A stretch of 64,000 nt of DNA from Roseateles hydrophilus (GTDB lineage Bacteria > Pseudomonadota > Gammaproteobacteria > Burkholderiales > Burkholderiaceae_C): assembly GCF_026712245.1 (NCBI RefSeq), contig NZ_JAPPUY010000005.1, positions 62,001 to 126,000 of the forward strand, read 5' to 3'. Shown here piece after piece: positions 42,467 to 51,743 of the stretch. Made by a program: the position numbers and the translations under genes. A model generated the notes under the pieces. The model saw only the letters and a list, made by a program, of their open reading frames with translations. It did no database searches and was not told where the DNA came from. The first letter of the stretch is position 1; every line of letters begins with the position of its first letter.

Positions 42467-43798
42467 ATGAATTCTCTGCACCGCCAGTTCCCGCCCGATT
42501 TCGTCTGGGGCGTCGCCACCAGCAGCTTCCAGATCGAGGGCGCCGCCACCGAGGGCGGCAAGGGTGAGTCCATCTGGGACCGCTTCTGCCGCCAGCCCGG
42601 CGCCATTGCCGATGCCAGCAACGGCGATGTGGCCTGCGACCACTTCCACCGCCTCGACGAAGACCTCGACCTGATCGCGTCGCTGGGCGTCAACGCCTAC
42701 CGCTTCTCCGTCGCCTGGCCGCGCGTGCAGGCCGACGGCCACGGCGCGTTCAACCCCCAGGGCCTGGACTTCTACGAGCGCCTCGTCGACGGGCTGAAGG
42801 CGCGCGGCATCCAGCCCTGGTTGACGCTCAACCACTGGGACCTGCCCCAGGGCCTGCAGGACCGTGGCGGCTGGTTCGACCGCGACACCGTGCACCGCTT
42901 CGTCGACTACGCCCGCCACGTGCAGGCGCGCCTGGGCGACCGCCTCGCCGGCCTCACCACGCACAACGAGCCCTGGGTCATCGCCACGCTGGGCCACGAC
43001 AAGGGCATCTTCGCGCCCGGCATCCAGAGCCGCCGCGTGGCCGCCCAGGTGTCGCACCACCTGCTGCTCAGCCACGGCCTGGCGCTGCAGGCGCTGCGGG
43101 CTGATGGTGCGCGCAGCGAACTGGGCATCGTGCTCAACCTGTCGTCCACCGTGCCGGCCACGGCCATGCCGGCCGATATCGCCGCGGCGAAGCTGGCCGA
43201 CGGCCATGGCCGCCGCTGGTACACCGACCCGCTGTTCAAGGGCAGCTACCCCGAGGACGCGCTCGCCGACCTCGGCGCGGACGCGCCGGTGGTGCAGGCC
43301 GGCGACATGGGCGTCATCGCCCAACCCATGGACTATCTGGGCGTCAACAACTACACCCGCTCCGTCATTGCCGCCAGCGGCGAGGACTGGAACGCCAAGG
43401 GCCGCGGCCTGCCCGTGTCCGACATGGACTGGGAGATCTACCCCCAGGGCCTGACCGACCTGCTGGTGCAGCTCAAGCACGACTATGCGCGCCTGCCCAA
43501 GGTCTACATCACCGAGAACGGCGGCGCCTTCCCCGACGCCGGCCTCGTGAACGGCCGCGTGCAGGATGACGACCGCATCGACTACCTGCGCACCCACATC
43601 GCCGCTGTCGCCAGCGCCCTGCAGCAGGGCGTGCCCATGGCCGGCTACATGGTCTGGAGCCTGCTCGACAACTTCGAATGGGCCAGCGGCTACCTCAAGC
43701 GCTTCGGCATCGTGCACGTGGACTACGACACCCAGGTGCGCACACCCAAGGCCAGCGCCGAGTGGTACCGCGAGTTCCTGCGCCAGTGGCGCGGCTGA
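42467..43798 (+). CDS. GH1 beta-glucosidase (cytoplasmic)
   Basis: This is a 443-residue family 1 glycosidase without a signal peptide. The acid/base is Glu167 in LTTHNEPWVIA and the nucleophile Glu350 in VYITENGGAF. The N-terminal FVWGVATSSFQIEGA and the C-terminal MVWSLLDNFEWASGYLKRFG segments are diagnostic. It should split cellobiose- or laminaribiose-type beta-glucosides to glucose after import. It is the fourth gene of the LacI-controlled ABC operon. The exact linkage preference cannot be read from sequence. Confidence 0.96.
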   Translation: MNSLHRQFPPDFVWGVATSSFQIEGAATEGGKGESIWDRFCRQPGAIADASNGDVACDHFHRLDEDLDLIASLGVNAYRFSVAWPRVQADGHGAFNPQGLDFYERLVDGLKARGIQPWLTLNHWDLPQGLQDRGGWFDRDTVHRFVDYARHVQARLGDRLAGLTTHNEPWVIATLGHDKGIFAPGIQSRRVAAQVSHHLLLSHGLALQALRADGARSELGIVLNLSSTVPATAMPADIAAAKLADGHGRRWYTDPLFKGSYPEDALADLGADAPVVQAGDMGVIAQPMDYLGVNNYTRSVIAASGEDWNAKGRGLPVSDMDWEIYPQGLTDLLVQLKHDYARLPKVYITENGGAFPDAGLVNGRVQDDDRIDYLRTHIAAVASALQQGVPMAGYMVWSLLDNFEWASGYLKRFGIVHVDYDTQVRTPKASAEWYREFLRQWRG

Positions 43799-43833
43799 TT
43801 TCCGACAACAACGACCCTGGAGACAAGCACCCC

Positions 43834-44742
43834 ATGCCCACGATCAACCGCGTGACGCGCCCCTGGCGCAGCGTCCTGTCTGCGGCCGCCATCGCCCTGA
43901 CCGCCTGCGGCGGCGGCGGTGGATCGGCCACTGCCGCCACCCCGGCGGCCACGCCCGCCACCCCCACCACACCCGCGCCGTCCAACAACTGGACGCTGGT
44001 GTGGAGTGACGAGTTCGACGACGCCGCCGGCACCGTGCCCAAGGCCGCGCACTGGAACTACGACCTCGGCAACGCCGAGAACAACGGCTGGGGCAACCGC
44101 GAGTACCAGTACTACACCAAGGACGCCCGCAACGCCCAGACCGACGGCAACGGCATGCTGGTCATCACCGCCGAGCGCGCCACCAACCCCGGCCCCTGCT
44201 GGAACGGCAAGCCCTGCGAATTCACGTCGGCCCGCATCCACACCAACAACAAGGTCAGCTTCACCTACGGCAAGGTCGAGGCCCGCATGAAGCTGCCCAC
44301 CGGCAAGGGCGTGTGGCCGGCCTTCTGGGCGCTGGGCACCGACATCGCCACCAACCCGTGGCCCAAGTCGGGCGAGATCGACATCATGGAGTTCGTGCCG
44401 CAGACGCCCAACTCGACCTACGGCACGCTGCACGGCCCCGGCTATTCGGGCGCGCAAGGCATCGGCAAGCCGGTCGACCTCGGCGCCCCGGTGGTCAACG
44501 ACTTCCACACCTACACCATCATCAAGCGGCCCAACGAGATCGTCTGGTACGTCGATGGCAAGGAGTTCCACCGCCTGACGCCGGCCCAGCTGCCGGCCGG
44601 CGGCACCTGGGTGTTCGAGAAGCCCTTCTTCGTCATCCTGAACCTTGCCATCGGCGGCGACTGGCCCGGCGCGCCCGACGCCACCACGCCGGCCACGTCG
44701 CGCATGCTGGTCGACTGGGTGCGCATCTACAAAGAGAACTGA
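43834..44742 (+). CDS. GH16 beta-glucanase, lipoprotein
   Basis: This is a 302-residue lipoprotein enzyme. Its signal peptide ends in a lipobox (ALTAC followed by a Gly stretch), and a Thr/Pro/Ala-rich linker (about 30-50) leads to a single GH16 domain. The catalytic motif is Glu181-Ile-Asp183-Ile-Met-Glu186, with VWPAFWALGTDI and NGWGNREYQYYT as further family segments. It is anchored, probably on the outer membrane, and would trim oligomers near the TonB receptor. GGAG lies 12 nt before the ATG. Unlike the GH16 at 37.8 kb it has no extra binding modules. Confidence 0.94.
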   Translation: MPTINRVTRPWRSVLSAAAIALTACGGGGGSATAATPAATPATPTTPAPSNNWTLVWSDEFDDAAGTVPKAAHWNYDLGNAENNGWGNREYQYYTKDARNAQTDGNGMLVITAERATNPGPCWNGKPCEFTSARIHTNNKVSFTYGKVEARMKLPTGKGVWPAFWALGTDIATNPWPKSGEIDIMEFVPQTPNSTYGTLHGPGYSGAQGIGKPVDLGAPVVNDFHTYTIIKRPNEIVWYVDGKEFHRLTPAQLPAGGTWVFEKPFFVILNLAIGGDWPGAPDATTPATSRMLVDWVRIYKEN

Positions 44743-44785
44743 TCTCCGCCCCCGCCGCGCGCCGGGCCACCGCAGGCCCCGGTGC

Positions 44786-44845
44786 GACGGCGTCACCGCG
44801 GTGGATCGCGACGAGAAGCCCGACAAGCCCGACAAGCCCGGTAGG
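44786..44845 (+). pseudogene. Short remnant resembling the following gene
   Basis: One frame reads DGVTAVDRDEKPD followed by KPDKPG, close to DGLQVLDRDDKPD inside the next gene (near residues 34-46). At DNA level GTGGATCGCGACGAGAAGCC resembles CTGGACCGTGACGACAAGCC. It may be a leftover of a partial duplication. The rest of 44743-44950 shows no gene. Confidence 0.3.
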
Positions 44846-44950
44846 CCGCCGCCCGGCACGCGGGCACCCCGACGCGGCCGCGGGCTCAGGGAATGCCCGG
44901 GCGTGGAGCAGGAGAGGGCGCGGGCATGATCGCCCGCTTTTTCCATCACC

Positions 44951-45499
44951 ATGCGCCGCCTGCTCGTCCCATTCGCCCTCCTCGCCTGCATGCTCCCTGC
45001 CCAAGCCGAGAGCGTGAAGACGCCGTGCGGCAGCTTCGCCGCACCGGACGGTCTGCAGGTGCTGGACCGTGACGACAAGCCCGACGCCAAGACCGGCAAG
45101 CCGTCGGGCATGGTGGTGTTCTCGCGCGCCAACGACCTGCCGCGCGCCGTCTTCATCGTCGTCTGCAGCTACACCGAGCCCGATGCCGCCAAGCCTTTCG
45201 ATGCGCAGGAAGCGGCCGTGCGCATGGGCAACCCCTTCGACCGCAAGCTGACCCGCGACGCCGCGAAGCCGCAGGCCGTCGGCGGCGTGGACGGCGCGCG
45301 CTTCGAGGGCACCTTGCCCAATGGCGTGCGCGCCATCAGCTACACGGCGGACAGGGGCGGCTATCGCCTCGTCGTGCTGCTCAAGGGGCCGGCCAGCAGT
45401 CCGTACAAAGAGCTGATGAACCAGTTCGCCCAAGGCATCGAGGGCTTCAGCTGGATGCTGCCGGCTGCAGCCGGCGCGGCAGCGGCTTCGGCGCCCTGA
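44951..45499 (+). CDS. Secreted protein of unknown function
   Basis: This is a 182-residue exported protein. A signal peptide (MRRLLVPFALLACMLPAQA) precedes a compact domain with two cysteines (CGSFAAPDGL and IVVCSYTEPD) that may form a disulfide. The C-terminus is an Ala-rich tail. I do not recognise the family. A short stretch upstream (44786-44845) looks like a decayed duplicate of residues 34-52. The gene follows the GH16 lipoprotein by 208 nt and ends at a strong terminator shared with the PEP-CTERM gene. Confidence 0.7.
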   Translation: MRRLLVPFALLACMLPAQAESVKTPCGSFAAPDGLQVLDRDDKPDAKTGKPSGMVVFSRANDLPRAVFIVVCSYTEPDAAKPFDAQEAAVRMGNPFDRKLTRDAAKPQAVGGVDGARFEGTLPNGVRAISYTADRGGYRLVVLLKGPASSPYKELMNQFAQGIEGFSWMLPAAAGAAAASAP

Positions 45500-45520
45500 G
45501 GTCATGCCGGCCACGCCATG

Positions 45521-45545
45521 AAAAAAGGGGGCCTCGGCCCCCTTT
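45521..45545. terminator. Bidirectional rho-independent terminator
   Basis: AAAGGGGGC-CTCG-GCCCCCTTT forms a 9-bp stem with a tetraloop. It has an A-run on one side and a T-rich side on the other. It lies between convergent genes and should end both transcripts, more strongly leftward, where six T residues follow. Confidence 0.8.
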
Positions 45546-45568
45546 GTCGTTGCAGCGTTGCCGGTTGG

Positions 45569-46297
45569 TCAAGCGCGGCGGCGGCGCACGGCGCCAGCAG
45601 CGGCCAGCAGACCCAGGCCCACCAGGCCCAGCGAGGCCGGCTCAGGCAGTTGCGTGCCGGTCGGGTTGTCCGGCGTGGCGGCCACGGCGATGCGGAACAC
45701 CAGCCACTCACCGGCGTCGCATCCGCCAAGGGTCGGGTTGGTGGCGTTGCAGTTGCCGCCGGCATACCAGACCCAGCGGGCGGCGGCGTCGATGCCGGCA
45801 CGGGCACCCCAAGGCGCAGTACCGTTGGTGCCGCCGGCCGTGAAGTTCTTCCAGCCGTTGGACTGGTTGCCGCCGCCATTGGCGTCCTGAATCTCGGTGG
45901 ACAGCAGATCGAGTGCGGCTTGCGTGCCGTCGTACGGCGCGTTGGAACCCAGGCCGGTGGCCATCACCTGCCATTGCGGGTCATGGCTGTAGAACTTGTA
46001 GCCGGCCGTCAGGTTCTCGAACTGGCCCAGGAAACCCTGCGCGGTGGACCGGTCAGACGCGGTCACCACGTAGAGGTAAGCGTCGCTCGTCAGGTTGAAG
46101 TTGTAGGTTTCCACCGTTTCCCAGACACCGGCAGCGCCGACGAACTGGGTGGCGCCGTTCACCGTGCCGGTGTACAGCGCGTAGGAGTTGTCCACCGTCA
46201 TGCTGACGCGGATGGCGTCGGCTTGGGCCAGGCCTGTGCTCAACAGGGCGGCAGTGGCTGCGGCAGCGGTGGCCCAGCGGGTGATCTTGTTCTTCAT
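45569..46297 (-). CDS. PEP-CTERM sorting-domain protein
   Basis: This is a 242-residue exported protein. A signal peptide (MKNKITRWATAAAATAALLSTGLAQA) precedes a Gly/Asn/Thr-rich beta-type domain. The C-terminus is the PEP-CTERM signal: PEPASLGLVGLGLLAAAGAV followed by RRRR. Such proteins are processed by exosortase and usually end up at the surface or in exopolysaccharide. No exosortase gene is in the window. AAGGA lies upstream of the ATG at 46297. The function of the main domain is not recognisable. Confidence 0.88.
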   Translation of the reverse strand: MKNKITRWATAAAATAALLSTGLAQADAIRVSMTVDNSYALYTGTVNGATQFVGAAGVWETVETYNFNLTSDAYLYVVTASDRSTAQGFLGQFENLTAGYKFYSHDPQWQVMATGLGSNAPYDGTQAALDLLSTEIQDANGGGNQSNGWKNFTAGGTNGTAPWGARAGIDAAARWVWYAGGNCNATNPTLGGCDAGEWLVFRIAVAATPDNPTGTQLPEPASLGLVGLGLLAAAGAVRRRRA

Positions 46298-46456
46298 GCG
46301 TTTTCCTTGGGGGCTTCGAGGTGAAGCGATGGCGATGCGGGGCTTAAGCAAGCTGCGGGCCACTCAGGAAAACCTATTCAAATCAATGGGTTGCGTTTCT
46401 GCTTGCGCCGGCATGTCAGGCTGATCGACACCCGCATCTGGTGGGGTGTCTGGGCC

Positions 46457-47179
46457 TCACTCGCGGCGCAGGGCCAGTTCCACGTCCACCGTGCGGGGCT
46501 GGGGCAGGGGCTCGAACTGCCACTGCAGCACCGCCTCGGTGGCCGGTCGCGCCAGCCGGGGCGGCACGTCGGCGGCGGCCTGGGCCTTGGTGACGGTGCC
46601 GTCGGCGGCCACCGTGAAGCGCACCGCGACGCGACGCACACCCGTGCCGAGCATGGCCTGCACCGAGGGCGCCAACACCGGCGCCACAAAATGGCGCAAC
46701 TGCAGCGCGACCTCTTCGGGGTCCTCGGTCTCCGCGTCTTCTTCGCCCATCGTCGGGCCCGGTGTGGCGGCTACTGCCGTTGCGGGCGCGAGGCCGGCGG
46801 GTGCCGCCGCCGGAGTGTCCGCCTGCGTGTCGGTCAGCGTGGCCGCAAGCACCGCGGCCGGCGGCGACTCCGTGGCCGCGGCGGGCAGGGGCGCGCTGGC
46901 GGGCGCCGCGGCGGCCACGGTCGCTGCAGCCGCGGCCGTCGAGGCCGCCGAGGCCGCGACAGGCGGGCGCGTGGTGGCGGTCGTCGCCGGGCGGCGCGGC
47001 TTGTCGGCCGGGCGCGGGCGCACCGCATGGAACTTGATGATGCTGAGCACCCGCTCGGCATCGCGCAGCGCGCGCTCGGGAACGTTGGACGGCGCGGGCG
47101 CGGTCTGCGCTGCAGCGAACAGGGGCAGTGCCAGGGCCAGCGCGGTCAGCAGGCGGGGCCGTGGGGCGATGTCGGGCAT
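46457..47179 (-). CDS. TonB-family energy-transducer-like protein
   Basis: This is a 240-residue protein with an N-terminal hydrophobic segment (LLTALALALPLFAAAQ), a long Ala/Pro/Thr-rich spacer (about 45-150), an acidic patch (GEEDAETEDPEEV), and a C-terminal TonB_C-like domain (VRRVAVRFTVAADGTVTKAQ, EAVLQWQFEPLPQPRTV). It could transduce energy to a receptor, but it has no ExbB/ExbD partners here, and the hydrophobic segment could be a cleaved signal rather than an anchor. I use the ATG at 47179 (MPDIAPRPRLL). Confidence 0.7.
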   Translation of the reverse strand: MPDIAPRPRLLTALALALPLFAAAQTAPAPSNVPERALRDAERVLSIIKFHAVRPRPADKPRRPATTATTRPPVAASAASTAAAAATVAAAAPASAPLPAAATESPPAAVLAATLTDTQADTPAAAPAGLAPATAVAATPGPTMGEEDAETEDPEEVALQLRHFVAPVLAPSVQAMLGTGVRRVAVRFTVAADGTVTKAQAAADVPPRLARPATEAVLQWQFEPLPQPRTVDVELALRRE

Positions 47180-47249
47180 GAACGAAAGGCGGGAAGTGGG
47201 AACGGCAAGCACGCAAGTCCCATTCCAGCAGAACTTCGTGACAGCGACG

Positions 47250-48307
<1,058 letters not shown>

Positions 48308-48311
<4 letters not shown>

Positions 48312-49531
48312 GGAGGTCTCCTGTCGGTCAAGATCTTGGCCAGCGTCTGCTGCGCGGCCTGTGCGGGGATGTCGCGGTTCCAGTAATCGCTGACGGCACG
48401 TTCGAGCGCCGTCAGCTGCTCGGGGGCCAGCAGCATCTCGGTGTTGCCGACCAGCCGGCGGGCGTCGCGCAGCGCGGCGGCGCCGGCCTGGGCGCAGACG
48501 TCCAGCGAGCGGGTGTCGAGGTCGGTGCGCACCGGGATGGAGCCCTTGCGCGCGCTGAAGGCCAGCTGTGTGGCCGGCGCCGTGGCCACGCGCGCCAGCA
48601 GCTCCTGGGCCGGCCGGGCGCTGCCGTCGCGGTCTTTGGGGAACACCAGCACGTCGCCGTCCACGATGTAGGGCGCACGCGGGCTCAGGCCCGGCGCGCA
48701 GCCGAAGTCGCGGCCCGGCAGCTGGCCGGCCTGTGTGAACTCGCCCTTGGCCCAGTCGCCCATGAAGCTCAGGCCCGCACGGCCGCTGACGAGCAGCGCC
48801 GTCGTGTCGCTCCAGCTGCGGCCCGGCGAGCCGGCGTCGACATAGCGGCGCAGCCGCTTGAAGTTGACGAGCACCTGCCGCAGCGCGTCGCCCTGCAGCG
48901 CGGCGGTGTCGCGGTCGCGGAACACGGCGAGGTAGAGGTCGCGCCCGCCCTGGTTGGCGAGCAGGGCGTTGAAGAGGTTCAGGTCCTGCCACGGCTGGCC
49001 GCCATGGGCCAGTGGGATCAGGCCGGCCGCCTGCAGCTTGTCCAGCGCGGCGAACAGCTCGTCCACGCTGCGCGGCTCGGCCTTGATGCCGGCCCGCGCC
49101 AGCGCTGCCTTGGAGCTCCACAGCCAGGCTGGCATGTGGATGGCCACCGGCGCGGCGTACAGGTGGCCGTCCACGCGCACGGCGTCCAGCAGCACGGCCG
49201 GCAGCAGCTCGGCCCAGCGGCCCCGGCGGGCGACGTCATCCAACGCATGCAGCCGGCCCTGGCGTGCCAGCTGGCGAAAGGGCTGGGACGGGTTGAACTG
49301 CGCCGCCGTCGGCGGGTGGCCGGCGTCCATGCGCGCCAGCACCACGGCCCGCGCCTGGGCCGAGGCCACCACCGCCACATCGCGCCACTGCCCGCCGGCG
49401 GCGCGGTAGGCATCGGCCAGCGCATGCATGGCGGCCGTCTCGCCCGGCGATGTCCACCAGTGCACCACGTCCACCTGCGGGCCCGCCTGGGCCGCAGCGG
49501 CGAACAGGGCAGGGAGCACGGCGCGAAGCAT
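48308..49531 (-). CDS. Sugar ABC transporter binding protein (GtsA-like)
   Basis: This is a 407-residue periplasmic sugar-binding protein. A signal peptide (MLRAVLPALFAAAAQA) precedes VDVVHWWTSPGETAAMHALA, the usual opening of glucose/mannose-type binding proteins. NPSQPFRQLARQGRLHALDD, GGQPWQDLNLFNALLA and SFMGDWAKGEF also fit. It is coupled to the MalK-type gene by a TTGA overlap and has no local permeases. It is divergent from a two-component system, resembling the arrangement in which a kinase/regulator controls a glucose-binding protein in pseudomonads. Confidence 0.88.
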
Positions 49532-49550
49532 GCACTGATCATTACCGATA

Positions 49551-49576
49551 GTTAATAAACTTAATATCGTATTAAC
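49551..49576. promoter_or_regulatory. GTTAATA/TATTAAC inverted repeat in a divergent promoter
   Basis: Seven-base arms GTTAATA (49551-49557) and TATTAAC (49570-49576) sit in a strongly AT-rich 77-nt gap between the sugar-binding protein gene and the response regulator gene. The position suits a site for the regulator that controls both directions. Confidence 0.45.
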
Positions 49577-49608
49577 CAGTAGGGCTGGCGCCGCTACAGT
49601 GCGCGGCC

Positions 49609-50274
49609 ATGAACCTGCTGCTTGCCGAAGACGATCCGGTGCTGGCCGATGCGCTGCAGCAGCAGCTGACGCGGGCCGGCTTCAAGCTGGACTGGGCCGA
49701 GAACGGCGCGGTGGCCGAGTACCTGCTGAAGAAGCAGGACTTCGACGTCGCCATCCTGGATCTGGGCCTGCCCCTGGTGGACGGCCTGACCGTGCTCAAG
49801 CGCGTGCGCGAGGCGGGCCGCACGCTGCCCATCCTGGTGCTGACGGCGCTGGACGCGCTGGAGCACCGCGTGGCCGGGCTGCAGGCCGGCGCGGACGACT
49901 ACCTCACCAAGCCCTTCGATTTCCCCGAGCTGGAGGCGCGCCTGCACGCGCTGCTGCGCCGCGGCCGCCCGGCCGGTGCGGCCCAGCAGCTGCGCGGCCT
50001 GACGCTGGACCGCACGGCCCGGCGCGCCAGCATCGGTGGTGAGCCGGTGGAGCTGAGCCCGCGCGAATGGACGCTGCTGGACCTGCTGGTCACCGAGCGC
50101 GACCGCGTCGTCACCAAGGCCCAGATCGCCGAGGCCTGGGGCAGCGAGGACAGCGCCAGCGGCGGCTCGCTGGAGGTCTACATCCACCGCCTGCGCAAGA
50201 AGCTCGAAGGCTCGGGCCTGGCCGTGCGCACCGTGCGCGGCCTGGGCTATCTGCTGGAAGCCACGGCGGCTTGA
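49609..50274 (+). CDS. OmpR-family response regulator, TctD-like
   Basis: This is a 221-residue response regulator. The receiver has AEDDP at 6-10 and phospho-acceptor Asp51 in VAILDLGLPLVDG, with Lys in DDYLTKPFDFPEL. The C-terminal winged helix includes LSPREWTLLDLLV and SLEVYIHRLRKKLEG. TctD-type regulators often control periplasmic-binding-protein transporters, and the divergent sugar-binding protein gene is the obvious target. Two nt separate it from the kinase gene. Confidence 0.92.
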   Translation: MNLLLAEDDPVLADALQQQLTRAGFKLDWAENGAVAEYLLKKQDFDVAILDLGLPLVDGLTVLKRVREAGRTLPILVLTALDALEHRVAGLQAGADDYLTKPFDFPELEARLHALLRRGRPAGAAQQLRGLTLDRTARRASIGGEPVELSPREWTLLDLLVTERDRVVTKAQIAEAWGSEDSASGGSLEVYIHRLRKKLEGSGLAVRTVRGLGYLLEATAA

Positions 50275-50276
50275 GC

Positions 50277-51665
50277 ATGCCGGCCGGCCGCTCGCTGCAC
50301 CGGCAACTGCTGCTGTGGCTGCTGCTGCCGCAGATCGTGCTGTGGGGCGTGGCCGCCTTTGGCGCCTACCGGGCCGCCACCCGCCATGCCGATGAGCTGG
50401 TGGACGCCTCGCTCGTGCAGGCCGCGCGGGCGCTGGCGCGGCAGATCCGGCCCACCGCCAGCGGCCTGTTCGTGGACCTGCCGCCCTCGGCGCAGGACAT
50501 CTTGGCTGCCGACCCGGCCAACCCCGACGACCGCGTCATCTACATGGTCAGCTCGCCGCCGGGCCAGCTGCTGCTGGGCGACGCCCGCATGCCGGCGCCG
50601 CCGCGCGCCGCCACGCTCAACGAGCCGGTGTTCTTCGACACCCGGGTGCCCGAGCCCATGCGCGTGGTCTCGCTGGACCTGCGCCTGAGCGCGCCCGGCG
50701 CGGTGGACGCGCCATTGCGCGTGCAGATTGCCCGCGCCAGCAAGCCGCGCGAGCTGCTGGCGCGGCGCATGTTGCTGGACACGGCGCTGCCGCTGTCGCT
50801 GCTGATCGCGCTGATGAGCATGGGCGTGTGGGCCGGCATCCGGCGCGGCCTGCGCCCGCTGGCTGAGCTGCAGCGCCAGATGGAAGGCCGCCGCGCCGAT
50901 GCGCTGGACCCGGTGCAGCTGCGCGCCGCGCCGCCCGAGGTGGGCGCGCTGGCCGGCGCCGTCAACGAGCTGCTCGGCCAGGTGCAGCACAGCCTGGCCA
51001 CGCAGCGCCGCTTCATCAGCGACGCCGCCCACCAGCTGCGCACGCCGCTGGCCGGCCTCAAGAGCCAGGCCGAGCTGGCGCTGGCCGAGGCCAGCGACCC
51101 CGCGCTGCGCCAGCGCCTGCAGCGCCTGCACGAGAGCGCCGTGCGCGGCGCGCGGCTGGTGTCGCAGCTGCTGGTGCTGGCCCGCGCCGAGCCCGAGGCC
51201 GCGGCCGTGCAGGGCTGGGCCACGGTGGATTGCGTGGCGCTGGCCCGCGAGGTGGCGGCCGAGCAGGTGCCGCGCGCGCTGGCCGCCGGCTGCGACCTGG
51301 GCGTGGAGCTGCCCGAGGCGCCGCTGCACGTGCACGCCGTGGCCCTGCTGCTGCGCGAGGCGCTGACCAACCTCATCGACAACGCGCTGCGCTACGCCGG
51401 CCCCAGCGCCACCATCACCGTGCGCCTGCGCCGCGCGGGTGACGATGTGTGGCTGGACGTGGAGGACAACGGCCCCGGCCTCGCGCCGGACCTGCGCGAG
51501 CGGGCCTTCGAGCGCTTCGTGCGCGGCGCGGCGCATGGCGAGGGCTGCGGCCTGGGGCTGGCCATCGTGCGTGAGATCGCCGAGCGGCATGGCGGCAGCG
51601 CCGAGCTGCTGGCGGCGGCGCCGCAGGGCTGCATCGCGCGGCTGACACTGCCGCTGGCCGCTTGA
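50277..51665 (+). CDS. Sensor histidine kinase, TctE-like
   Basis: This is a 462-residue membrane kinase. TM1 lies near residues 10-30, a 2CSK_N-type periplasmic domain about 31-160 (VIYMVSSPPGQLLLGDARMP and EPVFFDTRVPEPMR), TM2 near 165-188, then HAMP. The DHp domain has His252 in ISDAAHQLRTPLAGLKSQ, and the ATPase domain has LTNLIDNALRYAG, DNGPGLAP and GCGLGLAIVREI. It is the partner of the regulator ending at 50274. The 2CSK_N domain senses small carboxylates or sugars in relatives; here the ligand is unknown. Confidence 0.93.
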   Translation: MPAGRSLHRQLLLWLLLPQIVLWGVAAFGAYRAATRHADELVDASLVQAARALARQIRPTASGLFVDLPPSAQDILAADPANPDDRVIYMVSSPPGQLLLGDARMPAPPRAATLNEPVFFDTRVPEPMRVVSLDLRLSAPGAVDAPLRVQIARASKPRELLARRMLLDTALPLSLLIALMSMGVWAGIRRGLRPLAELQRQMEGRRADALDPVQLRAAPPEVGALAGAVNELLGQVQHSLATQRRFISDAAHQLRTPLAGLKSQAELALAEASDPALRQRLQRLHESAVRGARLVSQLLVLARAEPEAAAVQGWATVDCVALAREVAAEQVPRALAAGCDLGVELPEAPLHVHAVALLLREALTNLIDNALRYAGPSATITVRLRRAGDDVWLDVEDNGPGLAPDLRERAFERFVRGAAHGEGCGLGLAIVREIAERHGGSAELLAAAPQGCIARLTLPLAA

Positions 51666-51743
51666 GCGGCCGGCTGGGCGCCCGAGGCCGCCCAGCCCCC
51701 CGATTTGCGGCATAGGTGGCATGTCTTTTGCTGAAGTCTCGGC

